DNA of 36,444 nt from Dactylosporangium sucinum (GTDB taxonomy: Bacteria > Actinomycetota > Actinomycetes > Mycobacteriales > Micromonosporaceae), in NCBI RefSeq assembly GCF_014647515.1, contig NZ_BMPI01000056.1:40777-77220 (forward strand). The letters run 5' to 3'. Position numbers and translations under genes: made by a program. The notes below the pieces were generated by a model. That model was not told where the DNA came from and made no database searches. It saw only the letters and a list, made by a program, of their open reading frames with translations. Of the stretch, positions 22,915-30,756 are shown piece after piece. Every line of letters begins with the position of its first letter. Position 1 is the stretch's first letter.

Positions 22915-23150
22915 CTACAGCTCGCGGTCGAGCCAGACGCGGTCGCGCAGCTCGATGCCGTCGACCAGGATGCCCTCCGGGTAGCCGTTGGCGGGGGTGA
23001 AGACGTCGCGCTCGATCGAGCGCATGCGGAAGCCCTGGCGCTGGTAGAAGCGGAGGTTGCCCACGTCCGCGGCGCCGGTGGCGACCCTCAGCGTGCGCAC
23101 GCCGTCGGCCTTCGCCAGTGCCGCACGATTCCGTGCCCGCTCCGCCCGGG
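22915..23150 (-). pseudogene. GNAT acetyltransferase remnant, C-terminal part only
   Basis: The last 60-70 codons read as the end of a GNAT protein: RTLRVATGAADVGNLRFYQRQGFRMRSIERDVF followed by ILVDGIELRDRVWLDREL and a stop at 22915. This matches the LxVGTGNSSxGxLxxYQKxGFRMxxIxRDFF pattern of GNATs that lack a close name. The upstream codons in frame are Arg/Pro-rich and show no acetyl-CoA motif. In another frame, GRSGHGIVRH at about 23140 resembles the missing R-x-x-G-x-G loop, suggesting a frameshift plus deletion. There is no plausible start. No other gene is seen in 23150-23293. Confidence 0.6.
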
Positions 23151-23213
23151 GCCACGACCGCCGCGCCCGCGCAAAGGGCCGGTGTGGGCGGCGAACGCGG
23201 GTCGGCGCGGGCG

Positions 23214-23232
23214 ACCGTCCACACCGGACGGT
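23214..23232. terminator. Seven-pair hairpin downstream of the minus-strand operon
   Basis: ACCGTCC-ACACC-GGACGGT forms a perfect stem, 62 bases past the stop of the last operon gene (23294). No T-run follows. Confidence 0.35.
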
Positions 23233-23293
23233 GCAGTGTACGTGGCCGGGTCGAGCGCCCGCGCGAAGGTCACCGGGCGGACGCACCGTGAGG

Positions 23294-23614
23294 CTATCGC
23301 AACCCAGGGCGGCGGAGCCGGTGGATGAGCGCCCAGACCAGCACGACCAGCGCGCCCTCGACCACCGCCCCGCCGACGATGGCGATCCACAGCGGCAGGT
23401 CCGGCTCCAGCTCGTGCAGGCCGTAGAGGCCGGTCGCGGCGGCGGCCACGAGGAGCGCCGCGCCGGCGCGGCGGTGGCCGGTCGCGATGCCCAAGGCACC
23501 CAAGGGCACGAGCGCCAGCGGGGCGGCCACCCACCACGGGGCGCCGACGCCGTACAGGACGGCGGCGACCACCGGGGCCGCCACGCGGACGAGGATCGCG
23601 ATCATCTTCTTCAC
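23294..23614 (-). CDS. Small membrane protein
   Basis: A protein of 106 residues with three or four hydrophobic helices (MIAILVRVAAPVVAAVLYGV; WWVAAPLALVPLGALGIATG; AGAALLVAAAATGLYGL; LWIAIVGGAVVEGALVVLVWALIH). It has no motif I recognise. The GTG start at 23614 overlaps the stop of the preceding gene by GTGA (23611-23614). It is the last of three tightly linked genes. Confidence 0.75.
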   Translation of the reverse strand: MKKMIAILVRVAAPVVAAVLYGVGAPWWVAAPLALVPLGALGIATGHRRAGAALLVAAAATGLYGLHELEPDLPLWIAIVGGAVVEGALVVLVWALIHRLRRPGLR

Positions 23615-24171
23615 AGCAGCGCGGCCCGCAGGTCCGCCGGGATCTCCCAGAGCGCCCGGCTGAGCCGGGCGTTGCTGCCGGTCCAGTGCATCGTCAGGCG
23701 GGGCACGCCGTCCGGGGCGTCGAGCGCGACCATCGGCTTGACCTGGTGGTTCATGCCCTTCAGGCCGAAGAGCGGGATCGGTTTGCCGGGCTGCGACACC
23801 CGGTACGCCGTCGCGAGCCGCCACGGCGCGCAGTCGCGCAGCTGCTCGTGGAGCGTGCGGACCCAGGTCTCGGTGTACCGCGCGTGCCGGTAGTCGATCG
23901 GATAGCCGCCCAGCAGGGCCGCGAGCTCGTCGCCGGACAGCTCGTAGTCCAGGTCGACGTCGCGGACCCACATCCGGCCGTCGGCGGACAGGCCGCCCTC
24001 CCCCGGCGGCACCGTGCGGCGGGCGGCGACGACGGTGACCTGCATCCGGCCGGGGCCGTCCGGGGACGAGCCGTAGAAGTCCTGGTACGGCACGAGGAGC
24101 CCGAACTCGGCCGCGATGCCGAGCGTCTCCAGCCGCGCGGCGACCCCGGACAGCAGGCGCTGCCGGTCCAT
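23611..24171 (-). CDS. Conserved-looking protein of unknown function
   Basis: A 186-residue cytosolic protein starting MDRQRLLSGVAARLETLG. Its start ATG shares one base with the stop codon of the upstream PLP-enzyme gene (TGATG at 24173-24169), and its stop overlaps the next start. Features include the acidic DVDLDYELSGDELAALLGGYPIDYRHARYTETW region and a basic, Trp-containing C-terminal half (APWRLATAYRVSQPGKPIPLFGLKGMNHQVKPM). No family is recognised. Coupling suggests that it works with the PLP enzyme. Confidence 0.75.
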   Translation of the reverse strand: MDRQRLLSGVAARLETLGIAAEFGLLVPYQDFYGSSPDGPGRMQVTVVAARRTVPPGEGGLSADGRMWVRDVDLDYELSGDELAALLGGYPIDYRHARYTETWVRTLHEQLRDCAPWRLATAYRVSQPGKPIPLFGLKGMNHQVKPMVALDAPDGVPRLTMHWTGSNARLSRALWEIPADLRAALL

Positions 24172-25373
24172 CAGGCGATCCCCGCCACGGCCTCGAGCAG
24201 GCGGTCGATCTCCTCGGCGGTCGTGTAGTGGTAGATGCTCGCCCGCACGCCGCCGCCGGTGTCGCGCAGCCCCATCGCCTGGAAGTACTCGTACGCGTAG
24301 TAGTCGCCGGAGAACACGCAGATGCCCTTCTCGCCGAGGGCCGCCGCGGTGTCCGCCGGGTGCTGGTCGCCGACGCGGAACGAGACGGTCGGGCAGCCGT
24401 CCGGCGGCGCCGGGAGCACGGTCACGCCCGGGATGGCCTGCAGGCCGGCGAGGAGCCTGCGGAACAGGCCGGCGGAGTACTCGTGCGTGGCCGCGAGCGA
24501 CGCCAGGAGGCGCTCGCGGCGGGAACCGATCGCGTCCGGCGCCAGGCCGGCCAGGAAGTCGACCGCGGCGGTCACCCCGGCCAGCAGCTCCCAGCTCGGG
24601 GTGCCGAGCTCGAAGCGCTCCGGCGGGTCGTCCGGCGACGGCCGGAGCTTGTCCATGGCGAGCGCCTCCCACCGGGCCGGCGCGGCGACGCAGGCCGCCA
24701 GGTGCGGGCCGGACCACTTGTAGGCGCTGGTGACGTAGAAGTCGGCGCCGAGCGCGGCCACGTCGGTCGGCAGGTGCGGGGTGGCGTGGACGCCGTCGAC
24801 GTAGACCACCGCGCCGGCGGCGTGCGCGATGCCCGCCACGGCGGCGACGTCCGGACGGGTGCCGATGGCGTTGCTGGCCGCGGTGACGGCCACGAGGCGG
24901 GTTCGATCGTCGACGATCTCACGGTACTGCTGGATCGGCAGCGCCCCCGTGGTGCGCTCGAACTCGGCCCAGCGCACCTGGACGCCGTTCTGCTCGGCGA
25001 GCTGCACCCAGGGGCGCACGTTGGCGTCGTGGTCGAGCCGCGACACCACGACGTTGTCGCCGGGCCGCCAGGTGCGGGCCAGGCCGCGGGCGACGGTGTA
25101 GGTCAGCGCGGTCGCGCTGGGGCCGAACACGACGCCGCCGGGCTCGCCGCCGACCAGGTCGGCGACGGCGGAGCGGGCGTCGGCCAGGATCTGCAGGGCC
25201 CGGCGGCCCGGCGCGAACGCGGTGGTGCGGTTGGCGACCGCGCCGCACAGCACGCCGGCCACGGCCCGGGCGACCGGCTCGGCGACCAGCGTGCCGGCCG
25301 CACCGTCGAAGTGCACGAAACCCTCGTCGAGCGCGGGGTAGGCGGCCCGCGCACGCGCAACGTCAAACGCCAT
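24171..25373 (-). CDS. PLP-dependent class V aminotransferase-like (cysteine desulfurase-like, no catalytic Cys)
   Basis: A 400-residue fold-type I PLP enzyme. The PLP lysine is in YVTSAYKWSGPH (Lys219), preceded by the VYVDGVHATPH motif whose Asp193 contacts the pyridine nitrogen. The N-terminus (AYPALDEGFVHFDGAAGT) and the VRASIYHYTTAEEIDRLLEAV end fit the TIGR01976 cysteine-desulfurase-like group. The place where true desulfurases have a loop Cys (R-x-G-x-x-C) reads GICVFSGDYYAYEYFQAMGL, so the active Cys is missing; the Cys three residues before the Ser is in a strand. A true sulfur-transfer role is therefore unlikely. ATG 25373 lies six bases after a TATCGT -10 box (25385-25380), giving a leaderless mRNA. 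Product unknown. Confidence 0.88.
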   Translation of the reverse strand: MAFDVARARAAYPALDEGFVHFDGAAGTLVAEPVARAVAGVLCGAVANRTTAFAPGRRALQILADARSAVADLVGGEPGGVVFGPSATALTYTVARGLARTWRPGDNVVVSRLDHDANVRPWVQLAEQNGVQVRWAEFERTTGALPIQQYREIVDDRTRLVAVTAASNAIGTRPDVAAVAGIAHAAGAVVYVDGVHATPHLPTDVAALGADFYVTSAYKWSGPHLAACVAAPARWEALAMDKLRPSPDDPPERFELGTPSWELLAGVTAAVDFLAGLAPDAIGSRRERLLASLAATHEYSAGLFRRLLAGLQAIPGVTVLPAPPDGCPTVSFRVGDQHPADTAAALGEKGICVFSGDYYAYEYFQAMGLRDTGGGVRASIYHYTTAEEIDRLLEAVAGIA

Positions 25374-25406
25374 GAGGGCACGATAGCGGTCCATCCTGGC
25401 AAGGCA

Positions 25407-25456
25407 TTGACATGCTTTGTTGCAATCCCTACGGTCGGCGAGGAAAGGGCTTTCCT
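25407..25456 (+). promoter_or_regulatory. Pectinesterase promoter with LacI-type operator at the start site
   Basis: TTGACA (25407-25412), 17 bases, then TACGGT (25430-25435). The palindrome AGGAAAG-GG-CTTTCCT (25441-25456) covers the expected start of transcription. It matches LacI-family sites of the GGAAAGCGCTTTCC type except that the central CG is GG. Confidence 0.7.
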
Positions 25457-25460
25457 AACC

Positions 25461-25510
25461 AGACCCGAAGCGACCCGAAGCGACCCGAAGCGACCCGAAG
25501 CGACCCGAAG
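25461..25510 (+). repeat. Five tandem decamers in the pectinesterase leader
   Basis: The unit CGACCCGAAG occurs five times in exact register (25461-25510; first copy AGACCCGAAG). The last copy supplies the AAGG of the ribosome site AAGGAG (25508-25513), seven bases before the ATG. It lies in the untranslated leader, so copy number can vary without touching the protein. Confidence 0.92.
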
Positions 25511-25519
25511 GAGCGCACG

Positions 25520-26563
25520 ATGCGGCGCAGAACCCTGCTCGCGGCCGGGGCCGGCGTGCTCGGCGGCCTGGCCCTCCCGGCGGCCGCCCGGGCCTGGCCC
25601 GGCCCGTACCTCACGGTCGCGGCCGACGGCTCCGGCGACCTCACGTCGATCCAGGCGGCCGTCGACGCGATCCCGGCCGGCAACGCCGAGCCGTTCACGG
25701 TCAAGATCAAGCCCGGCGTGTACCGCGGGCAGGTCATCGTCCCGGCCGACAAGCAGAACGTCGTCTTCCGCGGCCAGGGCCCCGACCCGACGGCCGTCGT
25801 CATCAGCGACGACCGCGCCAACGGCACCCCGAAGCCCGACGGCGGCACCTGGGGCACCTCGGGCAGCGCGTCCGTCACCGTCTCCGGCGCCGGCTTCAGC
25901 GCGCGCAACCTGACCTTCGCCAACACGTTCGACGAGGCGGCGCATCCGGAGTTCACCGGCCACCAGGCCGTGGCCGTGCTGACCCGCGCCGACCGGATCG
26001 TCTTCGACAACGTCCGGTTCCTCGGCAACCAGGACACCCTGTACCTCAACAGCGTCGACGCGGCCACCGTCAACCGCGTGTACCTGCGCAAGTGCTACGT
26101 CGAGGGCGACGTCGACTTCGTCTTCGGCCGGGCCACCGCCGTGCTCGACCGCTGCCGCGTCCACTCCCTCGACCGCGGCTCGGCGACGAACAACGGCTAC
26201 GTGACCGCCGCCAGCACCAGCCTGTCCAACCCGTACGGCTTCCTCTTCAGCGAGTGCCGCCTCACCGGCACCGCCGCGCCCGGCACCGTCCACCTCGGCC
26301 GGCCCTGGCACCCGAGCAACGACCCGAACGCCGTCGCGCAGACCGTCGTGCGCGACTCGGTGCTCGACGCCCACATCAAGGCCGCGCCGTGGACCGACTT
26401 CGGCACCTGGCCCTGGCGGGAGGCCCGCTACCTCGAGTACCGCAACCGCGGCGCGGGCGCCGCCGTCACCGCCGACCGCCCGCAGCTGACCGCCGAGCAG
26501 GCCGCCACGTTGACGCCCGCGACCTACCTGGCCGGCGCCGACGGCTGGGACCCGATCCGTTAG
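25520..26563 (+). CDS. Secreted pectinesterase (carbohydrate esterase family 8)
   Basis: A 347-residue pectin methylesterase: a right-handed beta-helix that removes methyl esters from polygalacturonate. Family motifs are in order: GHQAVAV (Gln149), GNQDTLY (169-175) with Gln171 and the general acid Asp172, GDVDFVFG (196-203) with the nucleophile Asp199, and GRPWHP (260-265) with Arg261. The N-terminus MRRRTLLAAGAGVLGGLALPAAARA is a signal with two to three Arg, so Tat export is possible. The ATG at 25520 has a clear AAGGAG. Upstream lie a good promoter, a LacI-like operator and a decamer repeat. It is likely to be induced by pectin breakdown products. Confidence 0.95.
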   Translation: MRRRTLLAAGAGVLGGLALPAAARAWPGPYLTVAADGSGDLTSIQAAVDAIPAGNAEPFTVKIKPGVYRGQVIVPADKQNVVFRGQGPDPTAVVISDDRANGTPKPDGGTWGTSGSASVTVSGAGFSARNLTFANTFDEAAHPEFTGHQAVAVLTRADRIVFDNVRFLGNQDTLYLNSVDAATVNRVYLRKCYVEGDVDFVFGRATAVLDRCRVHSLDRGSATNNGYVTAASTSLSNPYGFLFSECRLTGTAAPGTVHLGRPWHPSNDPNAVAQTVVRDSVLDAHIKAAPWTDFGTWPWREARYLEYRNRGAGAAVTADRPQLTAEQAATLTPATYLAGADGWDPIR

Positions 26564-26628
26564 GGCCCGCCGCACCGGGGTACCCACATCGGGTTGGTTT
26601 CTGCTGTCGGCGACACGGGAGGTACGTC

Positions 26629-26847
26629 ATGGCCGACGAAGACCCCATCATCTCCGGAATCCCGGCGTCGGCGCGCACCGTCGATCGGTCGGGCACGCAC
26701 CAGGTGCGCACCGGCGCCGACCAACCCTGGGATCCGGAGGACCTGGCGGTGGCGGAGGGCCACGACCCGACGCCGAAGTACGTCGAGCGCAGCCGGCGCA
26801 AGCTGGAGGAACTGGGCCCGGCGGCGATCGAGAAGACCGTGCCCTAG
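26629..26847 (+). CDS. Small acidic/basic soluble protein, unknown
   Basis: A 72-residue protein with a strong GGGAGG ribosome site before ATG 26629. The sequence MADEDPIISGIPASARTVDR is followed by DQPWDPEDLAVAEGHDPTPKYVERSRRKLEELGPAAIEKTVP. The latter has a helix rich in Lys, Arg and Glu. No family is recognised, and there is no signal peptide. Its stop codon overlaps that of the convergent Hsp70-like gene (CTAG, 26844-26847), so the two transcripts must overlap. Confidence 0.7.
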   Translation: MADEDPIISGIPASARTVDRSGTHQVRTGADQPWDPEDLAVAEGHDPTPKYVERSRRKLEELGPAAIEKTVP

Positions 26848-28571
26848 GTCGCGCGGGCCGGGGCCAGGCAGAAGCGCGCCTGACCCTGGATGACGAACGG
26901 CTGGGCGGCGTCGGGGCACGGCTCGGACCACGAGAGTTGCCGCGTGATCTGGAACGCTCCCCCGGCGCCGCAGTCGACGCGGCTGGCCCCGTCGGCATCC
27001 TGCGCGACGCACTCGCCGACCTGGAGCGGCCGCTCGGGCAGCGCCCCGGTGAGCTGCAGGGCGACCAGCACCCCGGCGGCCCCGGCCACGACCGACGCCG
27101 CGAGGGTGATCCCGGCGGCGGTGAGCGCTTTGCGGACTTTTTTATGCTGGTGTACCTTTTGAGCCCGCGAAACATCGGCCAGCGTCACCGCCGGCGCCGG
27201 AAACCGGGGCGCGGGCGACACCGCGATGGTCTCGAACGACGGCTCCTCAACGCCGGCCTCGTCAACGACCGGCACCGACCCGACCCGCACAGCCCGCCGA
27301 ACGTACCGCGCCGGCGCGGAGGCCGCCGGCTCGACCACGGCCGGCCCGTCGCCCACGGGCGCCGCGGGCCGAACGAGCGGCACCGGCTCCGGCCCGGGTG
27401 CCGGTTCCGGCGCGGCGGCCACGGGTTCAGCGGGTTCAGGCCCGGTTTCGGGCTGCCGTCGCGGCCCGGGTTCCGGCGGCTCCGGCTCGTGCGGATGCGG
27501 ACCTTCCGGTTCTTGCGGATGCGAGACTTCCGGTTCGGGCGGCGGCGCAGGCACAGCCGGGCGGCGCGGGCGCGTCAGGCCCGGGTCGGCCAGCAGCGCC
27601 CCCTCGGCGACCACCGGACCCGACAGCACCACCGGCGACAGCCCCAGCGCCCGCTCCACCGTGGCCGCCACGAGCGGGGTCCGCGCCACCCCGCCCGACA
27701 GCACCACGGCCGACAGCGTCACGTCCGCCTCGGCCACCACCGCCGTCACCGCGGCCATCGCGCGGCTCAGCAGCGGCCGAGCCAGGCACTCGAACTCGGC
27801 CCGGGTCAGCTCGGCCCCCGGCGCGTGCCACGGCACCGGGACCAGCGTGCGCTCCGCCGTCGACAGCGTCTCCCGGGCCAGCCGGGCCGGCTCCAGCAGG
27901 GCCGCGGCGCGCGGCGGGGTCCGGCCGGCATACTGCGACCCGATGTGGCCGGCGACGGCCGCGTCCAGGGCCAGGCCGCCCACCTCGGGCAGCGCACGGG
28001 CCGCCAGTACCGTGAAGGAATGCCCGTCGCGGCGGACCAGCGCGGCGTCGAACGAGCCGGCGCCGACGTCGCAGACGAGGAGCGTGCCCTGGTCGGGGAC
28101 GGCGAGGAGGCCGGCCTCGTCGGCGTACAGCGCCGTGGCCACCGGCTCGGGCACCAGCAGCGTCCCGGCCAGCCCGACCTGCCCCGCGGCCCGCTCCAGC
28201 AGCGCCTGCCGGCGGCGTTCCCAGCTCGCGGGGCAGGCCAGCGCGACCCCCGACATCGGGCGGCCGGCGACCCGGCGGGCGTCGGTCGCCACGTGGGACA
28301 GCATCGCGGCGAAGAGGTTGCGCACCGGGCACTCGACCCCGCCGAGCAGCACGGAGCCCGCGTCGACGGCCCGCTTCGGGTACGGCTCGAAGCGGTCCGG
28401 GTGCGCGCGGCCCGCGCACACGGCGTCGTGGCCGGCGGTCAGGTGCGGCGCGCTGTCCAGGCAGACGGCGGACGGCTCGACGAGCAGCGGCGCGCGTCGG
28501 CCGTCGGGCCCGGCCAGCACCGCCGCGGTGCTGGAGGTGCCGAAGTCGATGCCAAGGTGGTAACCCCCCAC
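26844..28571 (-). CDS. Membrane-anchored Hsp70-like protein, second paralogue
   Basis: A 575-residue protein built like the one at 5660-7777. The actin-type ATPase domain spans residues 1-330, with LGIDFGTSSTAAVL (6-19), VCDVGAGSFDAALV (166-179) and LSGGVARTPLVAA (291-303). A Pro/Glu-rich linker (about 338-470) follows, and a basic segment precedes one transmembrane helix (about 483-507). The exterior tail is only some 65 residues but has four Cys (521, 534, 552, 568), probably two disulphides. The Hsp70 peptide-binding domain is missing. The start is GTG 28571. It lies 23 bp after the membrane-anchored BPL_N gene, so it is the last gene of the synthetase operon. It may gauge or organise that system at the membrane; this is inference. 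Confidence 0.87.
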   Translation of the reverse strand: MGGYHLGIDFGTSSTAAVLAGPDGRRAPLLVEPSAVCLDSAPHLTAGHDAVCAGRAHPDRFEPYPKRAVDAGSVLLGGVECPVRNLFAAMLSHVATDARRVAGRPMSGVALACPASWERRRQALLERAAGQVGLAGTLLVPEPVATALYADEAGLLAVPDQGTLLVCDVGAGSFDAALVRRDGHSFTVLAARALPEVGGLALDAAVAGHIGSQYAGRTPPRAAALLEPARLARETLSTAERTLVPVPWHAPGAELTRAEFECLARPLLSRAMAAVTAVVAEADVTLSAVVLSGGVARTPLVAATVERALGLSPVVLSGPVVAEGALLADPGLTRPRRPAVPAPPPEPEVSHPQEPEGPHPHEPEPPEPGPRRQPETGPEPAEPVAAAPEPAPGPEPVPLVRPAAPVGDGPAVVEPAASAPARYVRRAVRVGSVPVVDEAGVEEPSFETIAVSPAPRFPAPAVTLADVSRAQKVHQHKKVRKALTAAGITLAASVVAGAAGVLVALQLTGALPERPLQVGECVAQDADGASRVDCGAGGAFQITRQLSWSEPCPDAAQPFVIQGQARFCLAPARAT

Positions 28572-28594
28572 GCCACCCCATTAAAGGCGACAAT

Positions 28595-29350
28595 TCAGGC
28601 GCGCATGGTGCTTTCGATCAGGTCCTGTCCCAGGTCGAAGCGGATCCCGTCGGGGTTGGTGAGCCCGGCGTCGGCGTACCACGAGCGGTCGGCCTCCGGG
28701 TGCGGCCCGGTCAGCCCGACCCGGCCGGCCCCGTAGGTGGCGACGATCGCGGCCGGCGCGCCGGTCTCGTAGGTCGCCAGGACGGTGGCCGGCGCGCCCG
28801 CCTGCAGGCTGAACGTGGCGCCGTCCTGGAAGAACATGTGCCGCGGCCGGTCCCGCCAGCGCACGCCGACGACCGTGTCGTCGGTGTCGCGGACGGACGC
28901 GCCCTTGGTGTAGATGTAGCCCTCGACGGTGACCCGGTCGAGCAGCCCGAAGCCCTCCCCGCTGCCGGCCAGGTACGCGCCGAGGCAGAACCCGAGGTAG
29001 CTGCCGCCCCGCGAGACGAACGCCCGCACGTCGTCGGCGGCGTTGCGCAGCCGCCGCCAGGCCTGGCGGACCTCGCCGCCGCCGGGCTGGGCGTAGACGA
29101 CGGCCCCGGCGAGCGTCTCCGCCGACAGCGGCAGGTGCTCGCCGGGCCCGCAGTACCGCACCTGGTAGCCGGCCGGCATCTTCGACAGCAGCGCCGCGAC
29201 CGCCTCCGAGCAGCCGGAGCAGGAGGCCGGCCCCCGGTACACGAGGGCGAGCGGCCGGTCCCGCCCCAGCAGCGCGTACCCGGCCCCGCCGCCCAGCGCC
29301 GCCAGCACCCCGGCGCCGCCGGCCGCCGCGAGCAGTCGCCGCCGGTTCAC
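28595..29350 (-). CDS. Membrane-anchored BPL_N-domain protein
   Basis: A 251-residue protein. Its N-terminus MNRRRLLAAAGGAGVLAALGGG is a signal or anchor with twin Arg (possible Tat substrate). The rest is the N-terminal domain of biotin-protein ligase type, a class-I glutamine-amidotransferase-like fold, with VVYAQPGGGEV (84-94) and the nucleophile elbow GFCLGAYLAG (120-129, Cys122). A late GPHPEA segment may supply the His. Start GTG 29350 overlaps the stop of the acyltransferase-like gene (GTGA) and has GGAGG upstream. It is a clear paralogue of 30753-31409 (shared YRGPA, YAQPGGG, YLGFCLG, FFQDG or YFQDG). Substrate unknown. Confidence 0.85.
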   Translation of the reverse strand: MNRRRLLAAAGGAGVLAALGGGAGYALLGRDRPLALVYRGPASCSGCSEAVAALLSKMPAGYQVRYCGPGEHLPLSAETLAGAVVYAQPGGGEVRQAWRRLRNAADDVRAFVSRGGSYLGFCLGAYLAGSGEGFGLLDRVTVEGYIYTKGASVRDTDDTVVGVRWRDRPRHMFFQDGATFSLQAGAPATVLATYETGAPAAIVATYGAGRVGLTGPHPEADRSWYADAGLTNPDGIRFDLGQDLIESTMRA

Positions 29351-30756
29351 CCGCCGCCCTCCGCCGGGCCGTCCTGCCGGGGCACCGGCCGCGGCTCCCG
29401 TGGACCGTCGGGCGGCACGCCCGCGCGCAGGCGGTGGCGGACGGAGCGCCGGGCCCAGCGGGCCGGGCCACCGGGGCGGCGCGGGTCGCGCGGTCCGTTG
29501 CCCGGCTCCGGGCGCCGGGCCCGCGGCACGGCCGGCACGACCGGCAGAGCCGGCACGACGGGCGCCGCCGGCACGACGTCCGCGCCGGGCGGTGCGACCG
29601 CGGCGGGGCGCAGCGCGAACGCGCGGGCGCGGCGGGCCAGGCCGCCGACGAGCGCCTCCAGCGGTCCGCGCCCGGTCGTGGCCCGCACCGCGAGCGCGAT
29701 GAGCACGACCGCGATGAGCTGGACGACGCAGCCGGTGACGGGTGTGTACGTGTCGAAGTCCGAGTTCAGGAACAGCACGTGCACCGAGTAGAACGTCAGC
29801 GTCATGCTGCCCGCCGCGGCCAGCGGCACGAGCAGGGACCGGGCGCGGGTGCCGGCCAGCAGGAGCATCAGGCCGAGCACGGCGAGCGCGGTGCCGATCG
29901 TGCCGACCAGGTCCGCCGGGGTGCCGGTGTGCGGGCCGTCCACGGCCATCCACCACCACGTCGACGTGGGGACCTCGCCGTCGCCGCCGAACTGCAGCAC
30001 GTACGACGTCTCCGCCGGGGTCAGGCCGCTGGCCGGCTGCGCCGCGTGGATCGCGTCGAAGCCGCCGCCGAGGTGCAGCAGCACCGTGGGGATCGCGCGG
30101 GCCCACACGGCGAGGACCGAGCCGACGGCCAGCAGCGCGGCGGCGACGCGCGGGCGGGACAGGTCGATGCGCCCGATCGCCATGCCGACGCAGATGTACG
30201 CCAGCCAGGCCGGCGCCGGGTAGTACCCGGTCAGCGCCAGCTCGCCCAGCAGCGCGAGCGGGTCGTCGACGAGCCGGCCGAGCGTCGGGTTGCCCAGCGC
30301 CGGCTCGGCGAGGTGCGGCAGCAGCAGGAACATGCCGAACGGTGCGACCAGCGCGAGGAACGCCCCGGTCGAGAACAGCGCCCAGGTCGGCAGCAGCACG
30401 AGCGGTACCGCGAGCAGGAACACCACGCCGTAGTACGGCAGGATGACGGAGTTCAGCACGCTGTCCGCCCCCGACACCAGCAGCCCGATGGCGAAGACGC
30501 CGAGGGCGCGGGTGGCGAGCAGGGCCGCGACGCCCCGCGCGTCGGCCCGCGGGACCCGCCGCCGGCCGGTGGCCAGCGTGATGCCGACGCCCGACAGCAG
30601 GGCGAACGCCGCCGCGGCCTTGCCGCTGAAGGCCAGCGACGACCAGGTCGGATGGCCGGACGCGGTCTCCTCCAGCAGCGAGTGCAGCGTGATCATGCCG
30701 AGCAGCGCCACACCGCGGGCCGCGTCGACGCCGATGAGCCGGGACGTCGACTTCAC
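29347..30756 (-). CDS. Multi-pass membrane acyltransferase-like protein (DUF418/DUF1624 type)
   Basis: A 469-residue protein with about ten transmembrane helices. The opening RLIGVDAARGVALLGMITLH (6-25) is the hallmark of the heparan-alpha-glucosaminide N-acetyltransferase/DUF1624 and DUF418 families, in which a His in the first helix (His25 here) is conserved. These proteins carry acyl groups across the membrane to sugar or amine acceptors. The last 75 residues are Pro/Arg/Gly-rich and probably disordered. The GTG start (30756) overlaps the stop of the upstream BPL_N gene, and its own stop overlaps the next start. It could acylate the product of the synthetase. Confidence 0.85.
   Translation of the reverse strand: MKSTSRLIGVDAARGVALLGMITLHSLLEETASGHPTWSSLAFSGKAAAAFALLSGVGITLATGRRRVPRADARGVAALLATRALGVFAIGLLVSGADSVLNSVILPYYGVVFLLAVPLVLLPTWALFSTGAFLALVAPFGMFLLLPHLAEPALGNPTLGRLVDDPLALLGELALTGYYPAPAWLAYICVGMAIGRIDLSRPRVAAALLAVGSVLAVWARAIPTVLLHLGGGFDAIHAAQPASGLTPAETSYVLQFGGDGEVPTSTWWWMAVDGPHTGTPADLVGTIGTALAVLGLMLLLAGTRARSLLVPLAAAGSMTLTFYSVHVLFLNSDFDTYTPVTGCVVQLIAVVLIALAVRATTGRGPLEALVGGLARRARAFALRPAAVAPPGADVVPAAPVVPALPVVPAVPRARRPEPGNGPRDPRRPGGPARWARRSVRHRLRAGVPPDGPREPRPVPRQDGPAEGGG

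Noticed and set aside
24171..25373. Cysteine desulfurase (IscS/SufS)
   Set aside because: The catalytic Cys loop is missing and no Fe-S assembly gene is nearby.
25461..25510. Possible CRISPR array
   Set aside because: Units are contiguous decamers without spacers and no cas gene is present.
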